Assembly: GCA_003555185.1 (NCBI GenBank)
Contig: PWFZ01000213.1
Span: 1-6,848 of the forward strand
From: Balneolaceae bacterium
Lineage (GTDB): Bacteria; Bacteroidota; Rhodothermia; Balneolales; Balneolaceae
Direction of reading: 5' to 3'
Length of the DNA stretch: 6,848 nt
Position numbers and translations under genes: made by a program. Positions 1-5,989 of this stretch are shown here, piece after piece. Within the stretch, counting starts at the first letter, position 1. Every line of letters starts with the position of its first letter. The notes beneath the pieces are model-generated. The model saw nothing but the letters and a program-made list of their open reading frames with translations, ran no database searches and was not told the DNA's origin.

Positions 1-261
1 ACCGGCTTTTGTTACTCTTTTATGCAGATCTTCGGGCCATTCATAACCGGTAGTACCCCAAACTGCAGGAATTTTCGCCTCCAAAAGAAGTTCAACGACA
101 TCTTCAGCTGAATTACCGGGTACAAAAATAATGGCAATATCTGTCTTTTTTAACTTTTCAATTGTAGCAGGTGATTCACTGTCAAATGGCACAGCATCCC
201 GACCTAGTACATCAACAACTGCACTTCCTGTTTTTCCTGTTCCAATTACAGATACTTTCAT
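1..261 (-). CDS. dapB: 4-hydroxy-tetrahydrodipicolinate reductase (DapB), N-terminal part, cut by window edge
   Basis: This is the first 87 codons of an enzyme that reduces the DapA product with NAD(P)H to tetrahydrodipicolinate, on the way to diaminopimelate and lysine in the cytoplasm. My translation begins MKVSVIGTGKTGSAVVDVLG, a Rossmann strand-glycine loop of the form GxGxxG (G7, G9, G12) for dinucleotide binding. An IIFVPGNSAEDVVE stretch follows, then AVWGTTGYEW, the GTTG motif that is characteristic of DapB. The ATG (261-259) overlaps the lysC stop codon as ATGA, which fixes the start and suggests translational coupling. No Shine-Dalgarno sequence is visible. The spacing from the Rossmann loop to GTTG is short, as in the compact DapB forms I associate with Bacteroidota. 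The catalytic domain lies outside the window. The family call is firm; completeness cannot be judged. Confidence 0.92.
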   Translation of the reverse strand, partial: MKVSVIGTGKTGSAVVDVLGRDAVPFDSESPATIEKLKKTDIAIIFVPGNSAEDVVELLLEAKIPAVWGTTGYEWPEDLHKRVTKAG

Positions 262-1628
262 TCTGTTGTTTCGTTCGTTTTTGATGTGATAAATTTTTTA
301 TGAAGAATCTGCACTACTTCTTCGGCCTGATCTTCCTTTACTAGAAAACATAGGTTATGTGAACTGGCACCATGGCAAATCAAGCGAATATTTATATCCT
401 GAAGTGCCCCAAAAACCGGCCCACTCAAACCTGCTGTAGCGTGAAGATTATTGCCTACAAGCGCAATTAATGACAGATCCCGATCAATATTTACATCACT
501 AAATGTTCTAAGTTCGGCAAGCACTTCTGGTGTAAGTTTGTTTTTTTCGGCAGATTGAATATCAGTGTCCAATGTTAATGAAACACTCACTTCACTGGTG
601 GTAACCAGATCAACACTGATTTTGTACTTAGCCAGTACTTCGAACAGTCGTGCCAAATAACCGGAACGGTGCAACATATCCAGGCTGTGAACATTTAGCA
701 GAGTTTGTTTTCTTCGAAGGCTAATGGCCCGAATAACCGGATTGCTTTTCGTCTCTTTTACAATCCATGTCCCCGGCAGTTCAGGATTCATACTCGACCC
801 GACATAAACTTTGATTCGCTTTCTAATTGCCGGTTTTAGAGTTGCAGGGTGCAGCACCTTGGCTCCAAATACAGATAGCTCAGCGGCCTCATCAAAACTT
901 ATTTCCGTAATAGGCCGGGCATCTTTTACAATTCTCGGATCGGTCGTATACACTGCAGACACATCCGTCCAGATTTCCAGCACATCAGCTTCAATCGCTT
1001 CAGCATAAAGCGCTGCTGAATAATCACTTCCACCTCGTCCAAGCGTAGTAGTCACACCATTTTCTGTTGACCCAATAAACCCCTGTGTGATCAGGCAATG
1101 ATTTTTAAATAGGGGTAACCACTTTCCTTTTGCCCGTTTGGCGATCTGATCAATATTTGGCTCAGCGCTACCGTGAGTATCATCAGTGATCATCACTTCG
1201 CGTGCATCTACCCACTTTGCACCGGCTACTTTTTCCTGCAGAATATTTGTGAAAATCGTTGAAGACAGTCGTTCTCCAAATGAGAGTATTTCATCCTGAT
1301 CACCCGCAGTAATAGTTTTCCTTGAAGAGATATATGCTTCTAATTCATCAAGCAACGTCGTTACCCTTAAACGAACTTCATTTGAATTTTTCAGATCATC
1401 ACATATTGCTGAATGTTTTGAGCGTAATTCATTTAGAAGAGCATCCTTTTCCACTCCAACCTGCGACTCACATATTTGTGTGAGCAGATTTGTAGTGCCG
1501 GATGTGGCACTCACTACAATAATTTTTTTATCGGGATCTTTTGCGATGATTTCAGCACAACGATGCATTGCTTCTGCATTCGCCATACTTGTTCCACCAA
1601 ACTTTGCTACTTTAATTAAATCAGGCAT
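258..1628 (-). CDS. lysC: Aspartate kinase, lysine-sensitive (AKIII/LysC type), monofunctional
   Basis: The enzyme phosphorylates L-aspartate with ATP, the entry step to lysine/diaminopimelate, threonine and methionine. At 456 residues it is close to E. coli LysC, with no homoserine dehydrogenase fusion. The kinase domain covers about residues 5-290: KFGGTS (K9), GERLS (E119), TLGRGGSD (195-202), WTDV (219-222), TTDPR (228-232) and FGAKVLHP (254-261). Two ACT regulatory domains follow, about 305-375 and 383-450. Residues implicated in lysine feedback of the E. coli enzyme fall at the same numbers here: E250, M318, G323, L325, T344, S345 and T352. Feedback inhibition by lysine is therefore likely (inference from conservation). 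The MPDLIKVAKFGGTS start places the first strand normally. Only a purine-rich stretch precedes it, not a clear Shine-Dalgarno. It is the upstream partner of dapB. Confidence 0.97.
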   Translation of the reverse strand: MPDLIKVAKFGGTSMANAEAMHRCAEIIAKDPDKKIIVVSATSGTTNLLTQICESQVGVEKDALLNELRSKHSAICDDLKNSNEVRLRVTTLLDELEAYISSRKTITAGDQDEILSFGERLSSTIFTNILQEKVAGAKWVDAREVMITDDTHGSAEPNIDQIAKRAKGKWLPLFKNHCLITQGFIGSTENGVTTTLGRGGSDYSAALYAEAIEADVLEIWTDVSAVYTTDPRIVKDARPITEISFDEAAELSVFGAKVLHPATLKPAIRKRIKVYVGSSMNPELPGTWIVKETKSNPVIRAISLRRKQTLLNVHSLDMLHRSGYLARLFEVLAKYKISVDLVTTSEVSVSLTLDTDIQSAEKNKLTPEVLAELRTFSDVNIDRDLSLIALVGNNLHATAGLSGPVFGALQDINIRLICHGASSHNLCFLVKEDQAEEVVQILHKKFITSKTNETTE

Positions 1629-1642
1629 TTTTCTTTTTTTAT

Positions 1643-1747
1643 TTAGCCTTTTAACATAAGGATTTTTACACTTTTAATCAGAACCAAATCGTAGTTTCCG
1701 GTTGATTCCCGCTCCCTCAAACCGATTTTGGCTAATAAAAATTTCAT
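1643..1747 (-). other. Possible 34-codon upstream open frame in the lysC leader
   Basis: On the minus strand an ATG at 1747-1745 opens a frame of 34 codons that stops at 1645-1643, 14 bases before the lysC ATG. It begins MKFLLAKIGL and contains five lysines scattered through it, not clustered as in classical attenuator leader peptides. No ribosome-binding site stands close to its ATG. The frame spans the whole imperfect hairpin at 1684-1731, so translating it would disrupt that structure. A frame of this length can arise by chance in AT-rich spacer DNA. It is listed only as a candidate leader peptide. Confidence 0.15.
1684..1731 (-). promoter_or_regulatory. Imperfect hairpin / inverted repeat in the lysC leader
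   Basis: The arms CCAAATCG (1684-1691) and CGATTTTGG (1723-1731) pair with a one-base bulge. Inside them GGTTGA (1700-1705) pairs with TCAAACC (1717-1723), also with one bulge and sharing a base with the outer arm. An unpaired purine-rich loop on the minus strand (complement of 1706-1716) and an asymmetric internal loop (1692-1698) remain. It lies 56-103 bases before the lysC start. It could be a cis-acting RNA element in the lysC messenger or a protein operator. It matches no riboswitch class I know. Function is unassigned. Confidence 0.3.
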
Positions 1748-1872
1748 GCTATTTGAAAGCGGTTTTTGGAAACCCCCTCTCTCTCTTTAGTTATCGTAAT
1801 ACTTATTACATTTCGTGAACAGTAAATATAGATTTCTGTAGGTTTTTTCTTATTTTAGATGTCTAGTGAGAA

Positions 1873-1931
1873 GGTGATCTACATATCACCCGCAATTAAT
1901 TGAAAAGTTGAACCTAAATTTATTGGGTGAT
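1873..1931 (+). promoter_or_regulatory. Candidate switchable leader controlling the small ribosomal-protein gene
   Basis: Three short segments can form mutually exclusive pairings. GGTGAT (1873-1878) pairs with ATCACC (1885-1890) over a six-base loop. ATCACCC (1885-1891) also pairs perfectly with GGGTGAT (1925-1931), which ends five bases before the ATG at 1937. GGTGAT is complementary to the ATCACC part of a typical 16S rRNA 3' end, so 1926-1931 probably acts as the ribosome-binding sequence. In one fold this site is free; in the other it is hidden. The pairings are read directly from sequence. Regulation by them is inference. Confidence 0.4.
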
Positions 1932-1936
1932 TATTT

Positions 1937-2029
1937 ATGCCAAGCGGAAAGAAAAGAAAACGTGCAAAGATCGCAAAACATAAGCGTAAAAAGCGATTGA
2001 GAAAGAATCGTCACAAGAAGAAAAAGTAA
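1937..2029 (+). CDS. Small basic ribosomal protein, AURKAIP1/COX24 (mS38-like) domain
   Basis: This 30-residue protein begins MPSGKKRKRAKIAKHKRKKR and ends in KNRHKKKK. Nineteen of its 30 residues are Lys or Arg, with two His and only a handful of hydrophobic residues. I recognise it as the tiny protein annotated in Bacteroidota as AURKAIP1/COX24 domain-containing, matching the C-terminal domain of the mitochondrial small-subunit protein mS38. The mitochondrial protein lies against helix 44 rRNA near the decoding region, so a structural role in the 30S subunit is expected. It is a free-standing gene with its own leader and a strong terminator 23 bases downstream. The length is normal for the bacterial form. 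An extended Shine-Dalgarno-like GGGTGAT (1925-1931) precedes the ATG and supports the start. It is distinct from THX and bL36, which have different motifs. Confidence 0.9.
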   Translation: MPSGKKRKRAKIAKHKRKKRLRKNRHKKKK

Positions 2030-2052
2030 TCTCTCTTGATTATTTAGAAATT

Positions 2053-2082
2053 AAAAGGACACGCTTTGCGTGTCCTTTTTTT
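2053..2082 (+). terminator. Rho-independent terminator, probably bidirectional
   Basis: A perfect 12-base-pair stem (2053-2064 with 2068-2079) closes a TTT loop at 2065-2067. The GGACACGC/GCGTGTCC core is GC-rich and the 3' arm runs into a T tract (2076-2082). It begins 23 bases after the small ribosomal-protein gene stop and ends two bases from the stop of the convergent gene. Read on the minus strand it still forms the hairpin, followed by TTTTAATTT, so it probably also ends the transcript of the unknown gene, less efficiently. Confidence 0.93.
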
Positions 2083-2084
2083 AT

Positions 2085-2735
2085 TTATGCAGCATGTACT
2101 ACAACGCTGTCATCAACAATTTCGATAATTTTTTTCGCTTTGTATAGTAAGTGGGCCAGTTTTCTATCTACAAAGTGATGAACTTCACAAAGACTCTTTA
2201 GATCTGACATTTCATATTGAAAATAGGAGATCAGGTTAATTGCCGTTAGGTATTTTCCATATTGATCACCATCAATCTCTAGATGCCAACGGGTTATGAT
2301 GTCATCGGAAATAAGTAATTCATTTACTTTTTTACTTGCATCATCCATCCATTCGCCGGCCATTTGAATTCTATAGTTCGTTTCACCGTTAGATGTAGAT
2401 GGCTGACAACGATCTTCTTTAAAGTGCCACGTCATCTCAACATCAATTACCGGGGTGACTTTAGTTTCCTTAAAGCGATCGGATTTTAAGACGGGGTGTT
2501 TATCAGTGCCTTCCAGTTTCTGGGCAAGTGCTGCTTCACGAAATCGATCCCAGTCAAAATTAATTGAAAGTGATTTTAAATAGTTGGTTGAATCGTTTAA
2601 ATCTATAAATATTTCGAGCCCGGTGGCATTTATTTTGGTCTCTTCCCAGGTTCTAAATTTTGTTACATTTATATTTCTCTTGTTTAATGATCCGTTTATA
2701 ATATTGGTAATCGATTGAAAAATCGGATATTCCAT
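2085..2735 (-). CDS. Uncharacterised soluble protein, 216 residues
   Basis: I do not recognise this protein. It has no signal peptide, membrane segment or obvious catalytic motif, and looks like a mixed alpha/beta cytoplasmic protein. Visible features are a helix-like start (MEYPIFQSITNIINGSLNKR), a strand-rich middle with several tryptophans (FDWDRF at 60-65, TWHF at 102-105, GEWMDD at 127-132, TRWHLEIDGDQYG at 148-160), two cysteines (C110, C183) and a helical C-terminal third. That third contains EVHHFVDRKLAHLLYKAKKI (184-203), with three histidines. Coding status is supported by length, a full-length uninterrupted frame, normal-looking codon use, a GAGGAG ribosome-binding site, and a terminator directly at its end. 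It stands alone between the small ribosomal-protein gene (convergent) and rqcH (divergent, 46 bases away). Both neighbours act on the ribosome, but that is not evidence of function. Confidence 0.82.
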   Translation of the reverse strand: MEYPIFQSITNIINGSLNKRNINVTKFRTWEETKINATGLEIFIDLNDSTNYLKSLSINFDWDRFREAALAQKLEGTDKHPVLKSDRFKETKVTPVIDVEMTWHFKEDRCQPSTSNGETNYRIQMAGEWMDDASKKVNELLISDDIITRWHLEIDGDQYGKYLTAINLISYFQYEMSDLKSLCEVHHFVDRKLAHLLYKAKKIIEIVDDSVVVHAA

Positions 2736-2738
2736 AAA

Positions 2739-2744
2739 CTCCTC
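2739..2744 (-). promoter_or_regulatory. Shine-Dalgarno sequence GAGGAG of the uncharacterised gene
   Basis: Read on the minus strand, GAGGAG is followed by TTT and the ATG at 2735-2733. The spacing of three bases is shorter than usual. It is nonetheless the one canonical Shine-Dalgarno core found before any start codon in this window. It supports the chosen start; the next in-frame ATG is about 100 codons in. Confidence 0.65.
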
Positions 2745-2781
2745 TTTTGGTTTCCTAAGATGTTTTTACTCTCTCTGTACT

Positions 2782-4368
2782 ATGAATAACTTTTACACAC
2801 TAATATATCTAACAGAGCACCTAAAATTCAAATGTTTAAATTCTTCATTTGATTTTAGCTACTCTCCGCATAAAAATGTCTGGGAATGTTATCTCAGTAG
2901 TGAAGATGGACCGTTCAGGCTAATTTTCAGTAGTCAAAGCAATGAAACTGCTCTTTTTGCTGATAAATACAGAGCCCCCAAAAAAAGTAACGTAACTAAT
3001 TTTTTTGAATCTTTGTCAGGCTCAGCCATCACAGACGTATCTTTAGCTGAAAATGATCGTTTTATTACAATTGCTTTACAAGGCGGGGAAAAGTTGCTTT
3101 TTCAACTATTTGGCAATAGCCCAAATGTGTTTTTGATTAACAATGGAGAAATACTGGACTCATTTAAAAATCCGGATAAATGGATTGGTGAGAGCGAGCC
3201 TGAACCCAGAAAGCCGAAACAGCTTACTGATGTAAATCCAGATTGGAGCTCCAAGAAAGCGATCATAAAAACGGACACAAAATTTCCGCGTCAGTTGATA
3301 CAGCCTGTAATTGATCATTACAATCTTGATGAAAAAACGGTTGAGGAAATCGTTGAGATCACAAAAAAACTTACCGACGCTTTGGAAAACAAACCGCAGT
3401 TTCGAATTCTTGAAAGCGGTCACCTTTGCTTGCTTCCACAGGAGTTGCTTCCGTTACCAAATCGAAAAGTTTTTGATAATTGTAACGATGCTGTTCGTTT
3501 CGCGTATTACAAAACATCAAAAGAACGTCGCCTTACATCCCGCTTTCAATCCATCAGGCCAAAGCTTGAACGCGAAATTAAAAAAGCGAAAAGTACCATT
3601 GCCCAGCTTGAACGCGCTGATAAGGCTCTTGAACGATCGGACAAATATGAGGAGTACGGCCATATTTTGATGGCAAATGCCCACGAGTCTGTAGACAGAG
3701 GAACCGAAAAAATTACACTTACCAATTTTTATGATAATAATTCACCCGTAGAAATAAAGATTAAGGGTGATTTATCACTGGCTGAAAATGCTCAGCACTA
3801 TTACGAAAAATCGACAAAGGCTAAAACACGGGTAAAGGAATCCAAAAGAAGGCTAAAAACGATTCAATCTGACTTAGCAGCTCTCGAAGAGATTCATGAG
3901 TCCTTCCAGTCCCTTGAAAAAATTTATGAATTTGATGACTGGATGGATGAACACCGGGATCAATTAAATGAGCTTGGCGTACTCTCACAAAATCAACAAA
4001 AAGAAGTACTTCCTTTTCGAAGAGCAGAAATTGACGGGTACGAAATATGGATTGGCAAGAATGCGAAAAGCAATGACAAGCTAACTACCCGTGCCCACAA
4101 GGAAGATGTTTGGCTCCACGCCCGCGGTGTTGCAGGATCGCATGTGGTGATAAGAATGAACAACAACAAAGAGATGCCTCCCAAAAAAGTACTAATGAAA
4201 ACCGCTGCTGTAGCTGCTTGGAATTCTAAAGCGCGGGGATCCAACCTTGCACCGGTAATTATCACCAAAAGAAAGTTTGTTAACAAACCAAAGGGTGCAC
4301 CCGCCGGAGCGGTCAGGGTTCAAAAAGAGGACGTAGAGCTGGTTAAGCCCCAAAAAATAAACTCATGA
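2782..4368 (+). CDS. rqcH: Ribosome quality-control factor RqcH (NFACT family, Rqc2 homologue)
   Basis: Bacterial RqcH binds stalled 50S subunits still holding peptidyl-tRNA and recruits tRNA-Ala to add C-terminal alanine tails that mark the stuck chain for proteolysis. Older annotations call it a fibronectin-binding protein. The 528 residues show the expected order. NFACT-N covers about 1-230, with the conserved Asp-Arg pair in NDRFITI (D92, R93) that corresponds to the essential DR of B. subtilis RqcH. The long coiled-coil hairpin is about 250-380, interrupted by the family signature YEEYGHILMANAHE (289-302) and AENAQHYYEKSTKAK (334-348). NFACT-R is about 412-515, with GYEIWIGKNAKSNDKLTTRA and DVWLHARGVAGSHVVIR (442-458). 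Length is near the bacterial norm. The start MNNFYTLIYLTEHLK fits the family, though no Shine-Dalgarno precedes it. Its stop overlaps the aroK start as ATGA. Confidence 0.95.
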   Translation: MNNFYTLIYLTEHLKFKCLNSSFDFSYSPHKNVWECYLSSEDGPFRLIFSSQSNETALFADKYRAPKKSNVTNFFESLSGSAITDVSLAENDRFITIALQGGEKLLFQLFGNSPNVFLINNGEILDSFKNPDKWIGESEPEPRKPKQLTDVNPDWSSKKAIIKTDTKFPRQLIQPVIDHYNLDEKTVEEIVEITKKLTDALENKPQFRILESGHLCLLPQELLPLPNRKVFDNCNDAVRFAYYKTSKERRLTSRFQSIRPKLEREIKKAKSTIAQLERADKALERSDKYEEYGHILMANAHESVDRGTEKITLTNFYDNNSPVEIKIKGDLSLAENAQHYYEKSTKAKTRVKESKRRLKTIQSDLAALEEIHESFQSLEKIYEFDDWMDEHRDQLNELGVLSQNQQKEVLPFRRAEIDGYEIWIGKNAKSNDKLTTRAHKEDVWLHARGVAGSHVVIRMNNNKEMPPKKVLMKTAAVAAWNSKARGSNLAPVIITKRKFVNKPKGAPAGAVRVQKEDVELVKPQKINS

Positions 4369-4895
4369 GCGAATTTACCATATCTAAACCGATATTTTTA
4401 TGCGGTATGATGGGATCCGGGAAAAGCACCATTGGAAAGCGGTTGGCTGCAAGGCTAAACATCCCATTTAAAGACCTCGACGAGTTAATTGTTAAGCACG
4501 AATCAATGAGTATACCTGATATTTTTGCAACCAAAGGGGAAGAGTATTTCAGAACTATTGAACGATCACTGCTGATCAAGGAATCTCAAAATACAAAAGG
4601 CGTAATGGCATTGGGCGGTGGGTCTTTACAAAATCAGCAGTTAGTTGATCACTTAAAAATACATGGGTGGCTCATTTTTCTGAGGGTTCCTCAATCCGTA
4701 CTTTTAAAGAGATTAAAATCAGGCCGGAATCGCCCCATGTTGTCAGGCGTTAATATTGAAGAAAAAATTGACGGACTTTTAAAGGAACGGAGTTCTTTTT
4801 ACGAACAGTCTGATATCTCGATTACGATTGGAACGGAATCGCATGGTAAGGTGGTAGATAATCTGATAAAGAAATTAAACATTTATGAAGGCTAA
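4365..4895 (+). CDS. aroK: Shikimate kinase
   Basis: It transfers the ATP gamma-phosphate to shikimate, step five of the chorismate pathway for aromatic amino acids, folates and quinones; the enzyme is cytoplasmic. At 176 residues it has the usual length. The Walker A loop is GMMGSGKST (14-22). The DLDE segment (D37, D39) matches the Asp pair that contacts magnesium and shikimate. FRTIE (62-66) supplies the shikimate-binding Arg63, GGG is at 84-86, and the lid motif GRNRPML is at 120-126, followed by ERSSFYEQSD with a conserved Arg142. The ATG at 4365 overlaps the rqcH stop and no Shine-Dalgarno is visible, so translation is probably coupled to rqcH. The 3' end overlaps aroB by 11 bases. aroK and aroB next to each other is a common arrangement. 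Confidence 0.97.
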   Translation: MSEFTISKPIFLCGMMGSGKSTIGKRLAARLNIPFKDLDELIVKHESMSIPDIFATKGEEYFRTIERSLLIKESQNTKGVMALGGGSLQNQQLVDHLKIHGWLIFLRVPQSVLLKRLKSGRNRPMLSGVNIEEKIDGLLKERSSFYEQSDISITIGTESHGKVVDNLIKKLNIYEG

Positions 4896-5976
4896 TATAT
4901 TAGTACAATCTTCTGCCAACACCTATTCTGTGTCGATAGGCCACTCTGTTTTGGAAACAGAAATAAAAGCATTTTTTGATGACTCTTCGGTTAGAGAGTG
5001 TTTTATTTTAATTGATGAAAATGTTGGAAAGCATCATGGAAAACGTCTGAAAAAGATTTTCGATAATGCTAAGATAGACTTCACATCTTTTGTGATTCCG
5101 GAAGGGGAAAAAAGCAAATCAATAGAGCAGTGGAGTCGTACACTCGACTTTTTGCTGCAAAACGGTGTTCGCAGAAATACGCCTCTCATTTCTATAGGAG
5201 GAGGAATAACAGGTGATCTGGCAGGATTTGTAGCCGCGTCTGTGTTACGGGGAATTCCACTGATTCAGGTACCCACCACAGTGTTGGCTATGGTCGATAG
5301 TTCCGTGGGCGGGAAAACCGGCATTAATCATCAAACCGGCAAAAATTTAATTGGGGCATTCTATCAACCCCAAAAAGTAATTGCTGATATTGAATTTTTA
5401 GAATCCCTTCCCCGAAAAGAATGGATCAACGGATTAAGTGAAATATTGAAATACGGAGCCATTAGCGACTCTACAATCATAGAAAGGTCCTCCATATTTT
5501 TTGAAGAAGACATACATTCAATAGAAAAGGACTCTCTGATACGGCTTATAGAAGATTGCGTTTCTGTTAAGGCAGACATCGTAAAAAAGGATGAGTTTGA
5601 AGGAGGTGTACGAGCCTATCTTAATTTTGGGCATACATTTGCGCATGCCCTGGAAAAAGCTACCAATTTCGATGAAATCAGTCATGGAGAAGCTGTATTT
5701 TTAGGAATGCTGGCCGCAATAAACTTATCAAAAAGCTTGGGGTATACAATTGATGATGCCCCCCTCAAAAAATTTCGTCCTCTTTATAATTTTAATATCA
5801 ATGCTGAAGCATTAGATACAGACACTTTAATTCAGTACATGAAATCTGATAAAAAGATGATTGATAGTGATATCCGCTTTATTTTATTGGACGGTTGGCA
5901 ACATCCTGTTGTTAAAACAGTTAATGAACAAGAGCTTATCTCAAAAGCCTGGCTCTACCTTATTCACGAGCTTTAA
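4885..5976 (+). CDS. aroB: 3-dehydroquinate synthase
   Basis: It converts DAHP to 3-dehydroquinate, the second step of the shikimate pathway, using NAD+ as a recycled cofactor and a divalent metal. The 363 residues cover the whole family. The N-terminal Rossmann-like half has IPEGEKSKS (71-79), GGGITGDLAGFVAAS (105-119), VPTTVLAMVDSSVGGKTGIN (129-148) and GKNLIGAFYQP (152-162). In the helical C-terminal half the metal ligands by family alignment are E185 (NGLSEILKYG), H250 (LNFGHTFAH) and H267 (HGEAV); H254 matches the additional active-site histidine. No key residue is missing. The ATG at 4885 lies inside the aroK end, which suggests translational coupling. The downstream tamB-like frame follows after 13 bases without a terminator. 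Confidence 0.98.
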   Translation: MKANILVQSSANTYSVSIGHSVLETEIKAFFDDSSVRECFILIDENVGKHHGKRLKKIFDNAKIDFTSFVIPEGEKSKSIEQWSRTLDFLLQNGVRRNTPLISIGGGITGDLAGFVAASVLRGIPLIQVPTTVLAMVDSSVGGKTGINHQTGKNLIGAFYQPQKVIADIEFLESLPRKEWINGLSEILKYGAISDSTIIERSSIFFEEDIHSIEKDSLIRLIEDCVSVKADIVKKDEFEGGVRAYLNFGHTFAHALEKATNFDEISHGEAVFLGMLAAINLSKSLGYTIDDAPLKKFRPLYNFNINAEALDTDTLIQYMKSDKKMIDSDIRFILLDGWQHPVVKTVNEQELISKAWLYLIHEL

Positions 5977-5989
5977 ATAACTATCTGCT

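Larger units (their letters stand above)
1629..1936. other. Divergent intergenic region between lysC and the small ribosomal-protein gene
   Basis: This 308-base spacer must carry the promoters of both divergent genes. I see no convincing -35/-10 pair or Bacteroidota-type TTTG/TAnnTTTG pair on either strand; the nearest partial match for the plus gene is TAGATTTC near 1829-1836. Visible content includes an imperfect hairpin (1684-1731), a small GGTTT/AAACC hairpin (1761-1772) running into a pyrimidine tract with C5 and (TC)4 (1773-1788), and the pairing elements at 1873-1931 described separately. No tRNA, and no lysine-riboswitch core in the lysC direction, could be recognised. Confidence 0.6.

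Noticed and set aside
811..1008. Plus-strand open frame of 65 codons inside lysC
   Set aside because: It lies wholly antisense to a well-supported kinase gene, with no recognisable motif or ribosome-binding site. It is a shadow frame.
1773..1788. C5 plus (TC)4 pyrimidine tract as a phase-variation repeat
   Set aside because: The repeat is short, lies in the spacer away from either start codon, and has no evident link to a surface or restriction gene.
1629..1860. Lysine riboswitch in front of lysC
   Set aside because: The conserved five-way-junction layout and core motifs of the lysine riboswitch are not present on the minus strand. Only one imperfect hairpin and an AGAGAGAGGGGG purine run are seen.
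2712..2725. CGATT-GAAA-AATCG mini-hairpin near the start of the unknown gene
   Set aside because: The stem is only five base pairs, lies within coding sequence and has no T tract. It is probably incidental.
3311..3670. Plus-strand 119-codon frame inside rqcH
   Set aside because: It is a shifted reading of the NFACT coding sequence. The real frame carries the conserved domains without a break, so this is neither a frameshift product nor a separate gene.
3993..4286. Hydrophobic minus-strand frame opposite the rqcH NFACT-R region
   Set aside because: The apparent membrane-like composition is the complement of a Lys/Glu/Asn-rich coding strand. No other support.
5977..5989. Possible terminator or promoter between aroB and the tamB-like gene
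   Set aside because: The 13-base gap has no hairpin, T run or promoter-like element. Read-through is more likely.
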